Shown here one piece after another: positions 52,145 through 60,967 of a stretch of 64,000 nucleotides of DNA; within the stretch, counting starts at the first letter, position 1; each line of letters opens with the position of its first letter. The DNA comes from Myxococcus hansupus (GTDB lineage Bacteria > Myxococcota > Myxococcia > Myxococcales > Myxococcaceae). The notes beneath the pieces are model-generated. The model worked only from the letters and a program-made list of their open reading frames with translations, was not told the DNA's origin and searched no databases. The DNA is taken from assembly GCF_000280925.3 (NCBI RefSeq), contig NZ_CP012109.1:6034501-6098500 (forward strand), given 5' to 3'. The translations under genes were made by a program, and so were the position numbers.

Positions 52145-53311
52145 TCAGCCAGCGGCGATGAGGGACTCGGGCGAGGTCGCGGCGAGACGCAGCTCCCACG
52201 CCTGGACGACGCAAGCGGCGACCTGCACGGGCGTCAGCCCCGCGGTGTCCACGTGCCGCTCCTGCCATGAACTTCCGGCGGGCCGTGCGGCGCCCTCCGA
52301 CAACCGGACCACCAGCCCCGCGCCGGGCACCCTTGGCGCGACCGCGGGCCGCGTGTCCGCGAGCACACTGGGACTGGCGCGGAGAACGGCTTGGAGCAGA
52401 CCGTCCAGTTGCGCCCAGACACCAGGGTCCCTCGCGAGTTGCTCCTCTCGGGCCAGCAGCTCGGGCGAGGCGGACTCCGCCGCGGAGTCGTCGAGCCCGG
52501 GCCTCACCGCCCCCCGCTCCACGGCGCGGGAGAGCGCCGCGACCACCGAAGGCAGCAATTGACCGGGCGAAAGGGTTTCGTGGTGAGCCACGCGCCTCAA
52601 CAATGCCTGGGGCCGCACCAACGCCCAGCCCAGGCGCTGGGCGACCTCCCGGGCGGCCGCTTCGACGAGACCCGGCTCGCGCCCCGTCACGACGCAGGAA
52701 CGTGCCGGCGTCGCGGGAACGCCCAGCAGCCGGATGGACTCCTCGTTCGTCTCGCGGTGCTCGGAGGGCGGCGCATCCAGCGGCACCCACCGCGTGTTGC
52801 GCTCCTCCAAGACGCGGTGCAGCTCCGAGCGCACGAAGTGCCTGCGCACGTGGCCTCCGCCAAAGCCCCAGGTGGCGCCGGGCAGGGGCCCCGACTCCTG
52901 GTACACATAGCGGTCCGTCTCCACGAGCTGCTCCGCGGCCGGTCGGGTGCCGAGCCTCGAGATGAAGCCCGTGCGCTCCACGAGGTCGCACGAGATAGGG
53001 ACCACGTGCGCGTGGGCATGGGTGTCACCCCGGTCCGCGCAGTGGAAGCGGCAGATGGCGGAGCGGCCGTGCTCGTAGACGCCCACCTCGCCGAACACCG
53101 CGTGGACACGCGCGGCGGCCTCCTGCTGGGCCAGGCGCAGGCGCAGGTACTCCAGGCCGTCGAGGTCCTCGGCGGAGGGGACATGCGACTCGGACACCAC
53201 CAGGACGTGGCCGACGAGCGCCGGCCGCGCGTCACACAGCACGCGCGCGCCGGGCAGGGTGAACAGCACCCGCTCATGACCGGCGATGCGACAGAAGGGA
53301 CACTCACTCAC
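52145..53311 (-). CDS. HIT-domain protein fused to a degenerate cytidylate-kinase-like domain
   Basis: A 388-residue fusion. Residues 1-165 are a HIT domain: a zinc-type CPFC (4-7), VLCDARPALVGHVLVVSESHV and the catalytic triad-like His98-x-His100-x-His102 in THAHAHVVP, then GFGGGHVRRHFV. HIT enzymes hydrolyse or transfer nucleoside phosphates such as AMP. Residues about 205-388 follow the cytidylate-kinase-like pattern (SCVVTGREPGLVEAAAREVAQRLG, ending HVDTAGLTPVQVAACVVQAWELR), but the P-loop is GREPGLVE and lacks the GKS/T, so it is probably inactive. GTG start overlaps the desulfurase stop as GTGA. Confidence 0.85.
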   Translation of the reverse strand: MSECPFCRIAGHERVLFTLPGARVLCDARPALVGHVLVVSESHVPSAEDLDGLEYLRLRLAQQEAAARVHAVFGEVGVYEHGRSAICRFHCADRGDTHAHAHVVPISCDLVERTGFISRLGTRPAAEQLVETDRYVYQESGPLPGATWGFGGGHVRRHFVRSELHRVLEERNTRWVPLDAPPSEHRETNEESIRLLGVPATPARSCVVTGREPGLVEAAAREVAQRLGWALVRPQALLRRVAHHETLSPGQLLPSVVAALSRAVERGAVRPGLDDSAAESASPELLAREEQLARDPGVWAQLDGLLQAVLRASPSVLADTRPAVAPRVPGAGLVVRLSEGAARPAGSSWQERHVDTAGLTPVQVAACVVQAWELRLAATSPESLIAAG

Positions 53312-54573
53312 GGCCGGACTCCTTCACGGGCGCGAGTGGGCGCCGCGTTACCTCGTGTGGAAGGCAGGCGGGCCTCCTCGACGGCCCGGACGATGTGCTC
53401 AGCGGTGGCGTCCACCTCCTCCTGCGTGGTGAAGCGGCCCAGCCCCAGGCGCAGGCTGGCGTTGGCCAGGTCCTCCGACACGCCCAGCGCGAGCAGCACG
53501 TGGCTGGGGCGCAGGCTGGTGGACATGCAGGCCGAGCCCGTGGAGAAGGCCACGTGGTGCTGAAGCCGCTCGATGAGCAACTCCCCGTCCACATCCTCGA
53601 AGCTGATGTTGAGATTGCCGGACAGCCGGTGGTCCAGGTCGCCGTTGACGTGGAGCCCCTGGAGCCGCTCACGCAAGGTGTCGAGCAGGCGCGTGCGCAA
53701 TCGCAGCAGGCGGACGCCCTCCTCTTGCATCTCCGCCATGGCGAACTCGCAGGCGGAGCCGAGCGCGACCAATTGATGCACGGGCAGCGTCCCCGCGCGC
53801 ATGCCACCCTCCTGCCCGCCTCCGAGCAGCAGCGGGGCCAACCGCCCCCGCGAGGCACGGGGCCCCACGTACAGCGCGCCAATCCCCTTGGGCGCGTAGA
53901 GCTTGTGGCCCGACAGCGACAGCAAGTCCACGTGGAGGGCGCGCACGTCCAACGGCATCTTTCCGCACGTCTGGGCCGCGTCCGTATGAAAGAGCGCCCC
54001 CTGCTCGCGGCACAGCCGGCCAATGGCCGCCACGTCGTTGAGGACGCCCGTCTCGTTGTTGGCGTGCATCACACTGACCAGGAGCGTGTGGGGCCGCAGC
54101 ACGGCCCGGACGTGCTCCTCGCGCACGCGCCCATCACGAGGCACGCGCAGCACCGTCACCTCACACCCCTGCCGCTCCAACCAACGTACCGGCTCCAGCA
54201 CCGACTTGTGCTCGATGGCCGTGGTCACCACGTGACGGCGGGCCTGCCGGCTCGCCTGGAAGACGCCCAGCAACGCCAGGTTGTTGCTCTCCGTGGCGCC
54301 GCTGGTGAAGACCACCTCATCGCGCTCCGCGCACAGGAGTTCCGCGACCCGCGCGCGTGCGATGTCCACCGCCCCCTCGGCTTCCCAGCCATAGGCATGC
54401 AGCCGGCTGCCGGAGTTGCCGAAACGCTCGACCAGATACGGCAGCATCGCCTCCGCCACGCGTGGATCGCAGGGCGTTGTCGCATGGTGATCCAGATAGA
54501 TGGGGCCACGGACTCGCGCTGGCGCGCGCGCGTCGGTGGCCGAAAGCTGGGTTGAGGCCCTGCCTGGCTCCAT
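53308..54573 (-). CDS. Cysteine desulfurase (IscS/NifS/DndA-like)
   Basis: A 421-residue PLP enzyme that takes sulfur from cysteine. Signatures: IYLDHHATTPCDPRV, GATESNNLALLG, MHANNETG, FHTDAAQTCGK, PLP lysine Lys224 in SLSGHKLYAPKG, and the sulfur-carrying Cys349 in FSTGSACMS. The short spacing around the catalytic Cys places it in group I with IscS, NifS and DndA. No iscU, iscA or dnd genes lie nearby, so a dedicated rather than housekeeping role is likely. The ATG at 54573 has GGGGGAG upstream. First gene of a four-gene operon. Confidence 0.9.
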   Translation of the reverse strand: MEPGRASTQLSATDARAPARVRGPIYLDHHATTPCDPRVAEAMLPYLVERFGNSGSRLHAYGWEAEGAVDIARARVAELLCAERDEVVFTSGATESNNLALLGVFQASRQARRHVVTTAIEHKSVLEPVRWLERQGCEVTVLRVPRDGRVREEHVRAVLRPHTLLVSVMHANNETGVLNDVAAIGRLCREQGALFHTDAAQTCGKMPLDVRALHVDLLSLSGHKLYAPKGIGALYVGPRASRGRLAPLLLGGGQEGGMRAGTLPVHQLVALGSACEFAMAEMQEEGVRLLRLRTRLLDTLRERLQGLHVNGDLDHRLSGNLNISFEDVDGELLIERLQHHVAFSTGSACMSTSLRPSHVLLALGVSEDLANASLRLGLGRFTTQEEVDATAEHIVRAVEEARLPSTRGNAAPTRAREGVRP

Positions 54574-54907
54574 GATGCTCCCCCCCGGGACGCAAATCGC
54601 AATGAATGTGTCTGACCCGTGCCTGCCCGCAAAGAGATACAGCAAAGACTTTGAAAACTCCAAATCCCTGACTGACCACCCGCGTCAGTCTTTTGAGACG
54701 CAATGCGGTAGTTTGGCAATGCCTCTCGGTGATGCACTGGAATTTTCAAAACCCACTGGGCGGCTCGACGCAGAGGGCCATCCGCCCCACCCTCAAAACA
54801 TCAGACACGGACAGCCCGTAACGCCGTGCCAGCCCTGCCTGGATGTCGAAACACCGGCTAGGATGTGGCGGCGGTAGAGGCGCCCATGAGGTGAGGAGTC
54901 GAACGAC
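54574..54907. other. Divergent intergenic region with inverted repeats
   Basis: 334 bases, much more A/T-rich than its surroundings, between the desulfurase operon (minus) and a membrane protein gene (plus). It contains a perfect dyad GACTGAC-7-GTCAGTC (54670-54690) followed by TTTT on the plus strand, and a near-inverted pair CTTTGAAAACTCC (about 54648) and GGAATTTTCAAAAC (about 54740). These could be operators of the desulfurase operon. Consensus promoters not convincing. Confidence 0.4.
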
Positions 54908-55459
54908 GTGAACGGTCCGGACAGTGGAATGGCCCTGGGGGTAGGGCTCGGCATGTTGCTGTTGTTGGTGGTGGGAGGCGCCGTCGGATTCGGCGCCGCC
55001 CTGCTCATCAAGAAGCTCTTCAACCTCTCGATGCTCGCGGCGGTCGGCGTCGGCGTCCTGCTGGTGGTGGTGGGCGGAGTCGGACTGTTCGCCGTGGTGT
55101 TCGACGACCTGACCTCCACGTGGTGGGCCGCTCGAACCGCGAAGCCGGTGCACTTCACCGTGCCCAAGGGCTTCCACGGCCAGTTCCACCTCGTCTTCGA
55201 TCCGAACGGACCCGCCGTCAACGAGGTGAAGGGCAAGCTCGAGGTGCCGGTCGGTGAGGCGCGGGTGCAGAAGGTGAAGGCGGGTGTGGGGCTCGACAAC
55301 GACTACGCCCAGTTCGAAGCCCACGACACCGAGGGTACGCCCGTTGACGTGTTCCTCGACTCGAGCGGCAGCCAGAATGGCCTCGCGTACCGCGGGTTCT
55401 GGTTCGGCGACCAGACGGGGCGGACCTACGGCGAGTCGCCCATCCTGCCGCCAGAGTGA
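54908..55459 (+). CDS. Membrane protein of unknown function with exposed C-terminal domain
   Basis: A 183-residue protein. Two adjacent membrane helices lie at about 8-35 (LGVGLGMLLLLVVGGAVGFGAALLI) and 42-66 (MLAAVGVGVLLVVVGGVGLFAVVF), followed by a soluble beta-rich domain of about 110 residues (HFTVPKGFHGQFHLVFD; EARVQKVKAGVGLDNDY). The GTG start at 54908 has a GAGG region upstream. No family recognised. Confidence 0.65.
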   Translation: MNGPDSGMALGVGLGMLLLLVVGGAVGFGAALLIKKLFNLSMLAAVGVGVLLVVVGGVGLFAVVFDDLTSTWWAARTAKPVHFTVPKGFHGQFHLVFDPNGPAVNEVKGKLEVPVGEARVQKVKAGVGLDNDYAQFEAHDTEGTPVDVFLDSSGSQNGLAYRGFWFGDQTGRTYGESPILPPE

Positions 55460-55476
55460 AGGGAGCGGATGGGCGG

Positions 55477-55493
55477 GCGGTGGCCACCACCGC
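55477..55493 (+). terminator. Possible hairpin after the membrane protein gene
   Basis: GCGGTGG / CCACCGC, 7 bp with a 3-base loop, 18 bases after the stop codon and upstream of the convergent helicase gene end. Confidence 0.4.
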
Positions 55494-55579
55494 GCAGCGC
55501 GCATGATGCCGGTGGGCTTCAGGGCCAGGTCACGACCCTGAAGCGAGCTGCGTGGTGAGCGCCCTGCCCGCTCGGCACG

Positions 55580-58249
55580 TCAACGCCGCCGTCCGCCGCG
55601 CCCTGGCCGTCTTCCATTCCGGGGTGCCTTGCCTTGATGGCCCCGGTTTCCGCCAGGCCTGGGCGCGCCACGCTCCCGGTCCTGCCGAGGGAGCGGACGC
55701 TCACGGGTGGCCTCGGCAATCTCGTCCGGCATCCAGGGCCGGTCGAGCAACTCCTGAAGCTCAAGGAGCGAGCGAGCCTCGACCACGCCCCGCCGGCCCC
55801 GAGCCACGCTGAAGCGCGGAGGCCGGTCGAACGCCGGCAACTCCTCCTCCACCAAGGTGCGCGCGAGCTTCTCTGGGAGCTGCAGCCGCACCACGCCTCG
55901 CGGGGCTCCGTCCTGCAGCACCTCCACGTCGTACTCGAGTGGAACCGCCTGCTCCCGCACCAATACAGCGTCCGGGAGTGCCAGGAGCGCCTGACGTGTC
56001 GCGGGCGGCACGAGCGCGTCCAAGTCGAGCCGCAGCGGGCGCGCCTTGAAATCATCGAGCGTGTCCACCCCGTCCAGTTGCGCCTCGTAGAGCGCGGTCA
56101 GCTCCGGGAGTCCCAGCGGCGCGGTGGCCCCGCCCGAGCGTCGCCACAACTCGCGCACCTGGGCGATGGCGACGCGGTGACGGTCCACGGCGGGATGGGG
56201 TGCCTCGCCCTGCGCCAGCGCCTCGGCGAGCGCATGCCGGACCGCCTGGGCGAGCTCCGGCCCCCAAGCGCGCAGCACCTCGAACTCTCGTTCGAGCTCG
56301 AAGCCGAAGAAGTCCACCCGCGTCTCGAGCACGATGGAACGAAAGCGCGCGTCGTAAGCGGGCGCCGCCGAGTGGCGCCCGGCGTAGCGACGCAGCAGGG
56401 ATTGCGGCAGGTGGGTGCCTTCGATACCCGCTTGCGAGTCACCATTGCGGTCAGCGAAGTAGCGCAGGGTGCCCGCCACCGCGCCCAGGTTGCCGCACAC
56501 GCTCGTCTTCGACACGCGCGCGACCTCGCCCCAGGCGGTGCGTTCGTCGAGGACCAGGTCGAAGGGCATGTAGCGCGCGAGCAGGTCGCAGAACCGCCGA
56601 TGGACCCGTGAGTCCGCGTAGGGCATGCGCGCGGGCAGCGCCAGCCCCACGCTCCGGTACACGCTCGCCATCGCGAGCGCCGCGTCCTCCAGGGCCTTCA
56701 CCAGCACCCCACGGACCTCCGCCCAGGCCACGAGCTTCTCCGCGTCAAAGACGTGGCGCGGCAACCCCTGCACCTCCCCCACCGAGCCCGCTTCACGGAA
56801 GGCATCGGCGTAGAGGTTGTACGCGGTCAGGTGGTCGCTGCCCGTGACGAGCAGCCCCTCCAGGTTCCGCTCCTCGCGCGTCATCCGGTGCAGGGAATCC
56901 ACCGAGCTGCACACCGCGAGCACCGGCAGCAAGGCGTCCTCCCCGTTGACGATGAGCTCCGCCCACGGACGCTCCACGGGCAGGGACTCCACCGCGCGGC
57001 CGTAGTCGGACAGCCGCCCTTCCGCGTCCACGATGTTGCGCGCCTGCAGCTTCGCGAGCGCCCGGCGATAGGCATTGCGGTCCAGCGGCACGGGCAGGTC
57101 CAGCTCGTCCGCCCGCACGCCCAGGGCCGCGGCGGTGAGCGCCACCCGCTCCGGCTCGCCCGCGAGTTGGAACTCGGGCTCGGTGGGCCGAAGCGAAGCG
57201 AAGTGCAGCGGGCGGTCGCTCAGGATGAAGACACGCCCGCCCTCCACCCGCCCGTGCACGCGCCCCGCCATCTGCAAGAGCTCGTTGTTGCCCAGGTGGA
57301 CGCGGGTGAGGACGTTTCGGCCGCGCTCCACCAGGTTCGTGAAGCGCATGTCATCGATGACGACCGTGTCCAGTCCCGGCACGTTGAGCGCGCTCTGCCC
57401 CGCCGCCGTCATCGCGAGCACGAAGGGCCGAGGCGCCGTGCCCTCCAGGAAGGGGCGGATGGCGCGCAGCGGTTCGCCGCCGTGGTAGTGCGCCGCGTGG
57501 ACCTCCGGCGCGGACGCGCGGACGTGGGCCGCCGCCTCCTCCACACCCGCGCGCGTGGCCAGGAACACGCCCACGCCGCGTCCCTGCTGCTGCACGTCCT
57601 CCAGGAAGTCATCGTCGAGGAAGGACAACGGCTGACGGCGCGCCACCTCCACCTGGGCCGCCTTCCTCGGGTCGAAGGAGGTCACCTGGAGCACGTCCGC
57701 GCTGTCCAGGTAGCGCGCGTAGAAAGCCGGGTCCACGGTGGCGGACAGCCAGATGAAGCGGCAGCCCACGCGCTTGCCCAGGGCCAGACACAGCTCCAGC
57801 TCGGCGGAGGTCTGGTGAATCTCATCGACGATGAGCGTGTCCTCGCGCTGAATGGCGCCCACCTGGAACCAGCGCCGCGCGATCCCCGTGGTGACGATGA
57901 CGACGTCCGCCAGCGGCGTCTCCGCGGTGGCCTCCCGCTCGCGGTTGACCACCGCCACCCGCAGGGGCCGCCGGCCCACGATTTCCTCCGCGATGGGCCG
58001 GATGGCGAGCGTCTTGCCAGTGCCCGTGCCCGCGACGATGCCGAACCCCTGCCCGCTCCGGGCCAGCTCGCGGAGGCGCTCGCCGTGGTGTTCTTCCAGG
58101 TAGGTGCGCAGCTCCAGCCCCACCGCCAGCTCGATGGTTTCACACGCGGCGCGCGTGGGCGCGATGACCACCACCCGCCCCCGAGGAGGCGTGACGGAGG
58201 AGGAATCGCCGGGGCGCGGCGGCAGGTATCGGTCGGTGGGCGTACGCAC
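55580..58249 (-). CDS. HrpB-like DEAH-box RNA helicase
   Basis: An 889-residue superfamily 2 helicase. Motifs seen: I GTGTGKT (Lys79), II DEIH (142-145), III SAT (169-171), and VI QMAGRVHGR at about 326, which has one more residue than the usual QxxGRxGR. The remainder resembles HrpB, with a winged-helix and OB-like C-terminal half. The last 35 residues are an Arg/Gly-rich basic tail, likely RNA-binding. Used in RNA remodelling. The GTG at 58249 is a guess at the start; there is no strong ribosome site and the frame is open upstream. Confidence 0.85.
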   Translation of the reverse strand: MRTPTDRYLPPRPGDSSSVTPPRGRVVVIAPTRAACETIELAVGLELRTYLEEHHGERLRELARSGQGFGIVAGTGTGKTLAIRPIAEEIVGRRPLRVAVVNREREATAETPLADVVIVTTGIARRWFQVGAIQREDTLIVDEIHQTSAELELCLALGKRVGCRFIWLSATVDPAFYARYLDSADVLQVTSFDPRKAAQVEVARRQPLSFLDDDFLEDVQQQGRGVGVFLATRAGVEEAAAHVRASAPEVHAAHYHGGEPLRAIRPFLEGTAPRPFVLAMTAAGQSALNVPGLDTVVIDDMRFTNLVERGRNVLTRVHLGNNELLQMAGRVHGRVEGGRVFILSDRPLHFASLRPTEPEFQLAGEPERVALTAAALGVRADELDLPVPLDRNAYRRALAKLQARNIVDAEGRLSDYGRAVESLPVERPWAELIVNGEDALLPVLAVCSSVDSLHRMTREERNLEGLLVTGSDHLTAYNLYADAFREAGSVGEVQGLPRHVFDAEKLVAWAEVRGVLVKALEDAALAMASVYRSVGLALPARMPYADSRVHRRFCDLLARYMPFDLVLDERTAWGEVARVSKTSVCGNLGAVAGTLRYFADRNGDSQAGIEGTHLPQSLLRRYAGRHSAAPAYDARFRSIVLETRVDFFGFELEREFEVLRAWGPELAQAVRHALAEALAQGEAPHPAVDRHRVAIAQVRELWRRSGGATAPLGLPELTALYEAQLDGVDTLDDFKARPLRLDLDALVPPATRQALLALPDAVLVREQAVPLEYDVEVLQDGAPRGVVRLQLPEKLARTLVEEELPAFDRPPRFSVARGRRGVVEARSLLELQELLDRPWMPDEIAEATRERPLPRQDRERGAPRPGGNRGHQGKAPRNGRRPGRGGRRR

Positions 58250-58407
58250 GGAGGCCAGTGATACGCACGGACGGTGTCCAGGGGAAGCGATTCGCCCGCG
58301 CGAGCCCCGCCGTGGGGAGCCAGGCCTCCGTACGAGGCCTGGCCCGGGAGGTGGCTTCCGGTTGAACCGCTGTCCTGCCCCCTGCGCGCCGTGGCGCACG
58401 GTCCATG

Positions 58408-59637
58408 TCATTCCCGGAGGTTGAGCACCCCCGCGCCCCTGACTTCGCGCAGGTCCACCCGAGCCACCTCGCCGGTGTCGACGTTGTATGCCAGGAACAA
58501 CTGGCCGGCGCGCACGAGGAGCGTGCCCCCATCCTCGCTGATGTCGAGCACATCGCTGACGGCTTCGATCTCGAGTTCGCGAACCTCGTCGCTGTCGAGT
58601 GAGTACTCGTACATGCGAGCGGTGCCGGCGACGGTGTTTCCCTCGATGAAATACAGCGTGCGTCGCTTCGAGTTCAACCCCTCGAACTCGCCCGTGCTGC
58701 ACCAGGTGTCATGCGTCCGCCAGACGCGCTCCTCACCGGTGCGGAGATTGAGGCGACGATACGTTCCGGGCTTCGACTCATCGCACGCGCGGTTCTCGTC
58801 GAAGAAGCCCTCACGGTAGTAGTACACCGTGTCGCCGACCAGGAACGGCACCAGCATGCCCTTGCGCGGCACGTTCTTCAGCGGTGGGCCAATCTTCCAA
58901 GGCTTGGTGCCCGTGGGCTCCAGCGTGGCGATGCGCACGCTCCCGTTCTTCTGACGCAGCACCGCGCGTGATTCCCCCTTCACCGGAAAGACGCCCGCGG
59001 AGTCCTGGAGGTTGCGGTCGAGCACGCGGATGCCTTGGGACCGCGGGCCGAAGCTCCAGCTCCACCATTCGAGATAGCTGTGGTCACCGGTATGGACGAG
59101 CACGCGAGCGCCGTCCTGGGTGAACTGCTGGGGGCTCTGGGTGCGGAAGATGCCGTTGTCGGTCCACGCTTCCGGCCTTCCCGTGGTGACGCCGATGATG
59201 CCGTCGAGGTCCCCCATGATGATGAAGTCGCCGCTCTTGTTCACCCCTCCCGGCGTGATTCTGGGTGTGGGAATGTCCCGGCCCGACAACCTCACGTGGG
59301 TCATCTTGTTCCCGAACTGACTGCTACTGATGTGAGCCGTCATCGCCCAACGCCCCGTGGAGGGATGAACCACGAGGTTCCACAGCGTACAGGGCTTGGC
59401 CTCCCGCTTGAGGACGCCCTTCTCGGGGCCACCGAGCATGCGGAACTCGCGGAACTGCTCGCACTCCACGATGGCGCGAGCACCTTCCGGGTCGACGTAC
59501 ATGAGCTTCCCCTCGGACAGCGCCAAGAGGGGGACAGGGGAAACAACGGGGTCGGTTGACGGAACGGGGTCGGCCCACGCCGTCGCGGACGCGGCCAGCA
59601 GCGCGGTCAGCGCCGCGCGCCTCAAGGTGTCGTGCAT
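58408..59637 (-). CDS. Secreted beta-propeller-like protein of unknown function
   Basis: A 409-residue exported protein (signal peptide MHDTLRRAALTALLAASATAWA). The mature chain has repeated short hydrophobic strands with Gly/Asp turns (KLMYVDPEGARAIVE; GDFIIMGDLDGIIGV; RTLYFIEGNTVAGTARMYEYSLD; GTLLVRAGQLFLAYNVDTGE), as in TolB/WD-type propellers. No catalytic motif. Confidence 0.7.
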   Translation of the reverse strand: MHDTLRRAALTALLAASATAWADPVPSTDPVVSPVPLLALSEGKLMYVDPEGARAIVECEQFREFRMLGGPEKGVLKREAKPCTLWNLVVHPSTGRWAMTAHISSSQFGNKMTHVRLSGRDIPTPRITPGGVNKSGDFIIMGDLDGIIGVTTGRPEAWTDNGIFRTQSPQQFTQDGARVLVHTGDHSYLEWWSWSFGPRSQGIRVLDRNLQDSAGVFPVKGESRAVLRQKNGSVRIATLEPTGTKPWKIGPPLKNVPRKGMLVPFLVGDTVYYYREGFFDENRACDESKPGTYRRLNLRTGEERVWRTHDTWCSTGEFEGLNSKRRTLYFIEGNTVAGTARMYEYSLDSDEVRELEIEAVSDVLDISEDGGTLLVRAGQLFLAYNVDTGEVARVDLREVRGAGVLNLRE

Positions 59638-59668
59638 GCACGTGAAGACGGAGACCTGGTTTTTGTAT

Positions 59669-60154
59669 TCACACTCCGTGCGTCCGGGTGAACTCCATCA
59701 CCCAATTCGTCTCCCAGGTCTCGCCATCCAGAGAAAAGGCCTGCTCCCACCGTGCGCGGTCCGTCCCTTGCCGCGTCCACCGGAACTGGACCTGAACCGG
59801 GCGGCCGTCGTCGGTGTCCTCCCCGTAGAAGACGCCCTGGTCTCCCGTGAAGCCTCCGTGTACGGGAGGCTGCAAGGTGGCCCCGCGACTGTCGACCCAG
59901 TAGATGGACCAGCGGCGCTGCTGCAAGTCGAACAGCCGCAGCGCCACGCCGGAGAAGCCGCGCTCGAACTCAGCTTCTTCGACATTGGCCACGCCGCCCA
60001 GAAGCCGCCGGCAATTCGCCTTCGAGGAAAAGCGGTCCCACTCGTCACTGCCAGCCAGGCGCTTCTTGAGACGTCGGTTGTGGCAGGTCCATTCGCCCAG
60101 GAAGAAGTCGAAGTCGTGCACATCGCCAGTGGGCGCCGGAGGAAGAGGCTTCAT
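59669..60154 (-). CDS. DUF1579-like protein
   Basis: A 161-residue cytosolic protein resembling DUF1579: HDFDFFLGEWTCHNRRL at the N-terminus, FSGVALRLFDLQQRRWSIYWVDSRG, GVFYGEDTDDGRPVQVQFRWTR and FSLDGETWETNWVMEFTR. The GEWxxxN entry and repeated beta strands form a small barrel. The start at 60154 has an AGGA motif 9 bases upstream. It follows the NIPSNAP gene by 26 bases, so they are cotranscribed and together are the probable MocR targets. Confidence 0.75.
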   Translation of the reverse strand: MKPLPPAPTGDVHDFDFFLGEWTCHNRRLKKRLAGSDEWDRFSSKANCRRLLGGVANVEEAEFERGFSGVALRLFDLQQRRWSIYWVDSRGATLQPPVHGGFTGDQGVFYGEDTDDGRPVQVQFRWTRQGTDRARWEQAFSLDGETWETNWVMEFTRTHGV

Positions 60155-60180
60155 GGGGAAGAGTCCTTTCAGGTGATGGC

Positions 60181-60924
60181 TCAGCGGAGCTGCGAGCGGA
60201 GGGTGGGAACCAGCGTCAAATGTTCGAGCGGAGCGCACAACGCGGGGGCGAGCCCGGGCAGCACTTGCTCCGTCCAGGCGGTCGACCGGGCCCGTTGCTC
60301 GCGGTGCGACTGGTGGCGTTCCGCGGAGGGGAACACGGTGAGCCACGCCAGGACGTGCTCCCCCGTTCGCACGGGCAGGGCCGGGAAGGTGTTCTCCGCG
60401 GGCTCGGTCTGGAACAGACCTTGAGGCGCTGCGCCCAGGTCCCTGAGGACAGGCCGCAGACGCTGTTCAAAGAACCCGTGGAGACGAGCATCGGCGGGGG
60501 CCTTCAGGAAAGCGAGCGTCACCTCCACCCGTGAGGTGGGAAGGATGGCCGCGTCTCCATGTGGCCTGGGCGAGCCCGGATGTTCGAGCCCTGTGTCCGC
60601 ACGCACCGGGCGCAACAGCAGGACATTGTCGGAGTCCTGCATCGTCGCGTTCGCCGCCTCACGGTGCGCCTTCCACACGGGCCCTCCGTAAAAGGCGCCC
60701 AGCGCCGCACGCCGGGATGACATGTCCGGGAACCCGCGCAGCCACACGAACCTGTCTGTCCGGTCCTCATCGCGGAACTGCCCGACGATGTGCATCCCCG
60801 CCGCTTCCTGAGACTCCACGAAGTGCTGGTCGAAGAGCGCGATGAGGGCGTCTCGCTGGCCAGGCCGCAGGGTGTACTGGCGAAGCTCGAGGACCGAACA
60901 ACATGGGGTCGGCACGGATGACAT
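60181..60924 (-). CDS. NIPSNAP family protein
   Basis: A 247-residue protein made of two NIPSNAP/ferredoxin-like modules. The first opens LELRQYTLRPGQRDALIALFDQHFVESQEAAGM (about 12-45) and FVWLRGFPDMSSRRAALGAFYGGPVWKAHR; the second begins VEVTLAFLKAPADARLHGFFEQRLRPVL. NIPSNAP proteins act as small dimeric enzymes or adaptors; the substrate is unknown. First gene of a two-gene operon facing the MocR gene. Confidence 0.85.
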   Translation of the reverse strand: MSSVPTPCCSVLELRQYTLRPGQRDALIALFDQHFVESQEAAGMHIVGQFRDEDRTDRFVWLRGFPDMSSRRAALGAFYGGPVWKAHREAANATMQDSDNVLLLRPVRADTGLEHPGSPRPHGDAAILPTSRVEVTLAFLKAPADARLHGFFEQRLRPVLRDLGAAPQGLFQTEPAENTFPALPVRTGEHVLAWLTVFPSAERHQSHREQRARSTAWTEQVLPGLAPALCAPLEHLTLVPTLRSQLR

Positions 60925-60967
60925 GGGGGGCTTCCGGGGTTCGGGGCGGAAGCCATCCTTGCCAGCA

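Noticed and set aside
53308-54573. Phosphorothioate DNA modification (dnd) system based on the DndA-like desulfurase
   Set aside because: No dndB-E, dndF-H or ssp genes are in the operon or nearby; partners are HIT, MFS and GGDEF proteins instead.
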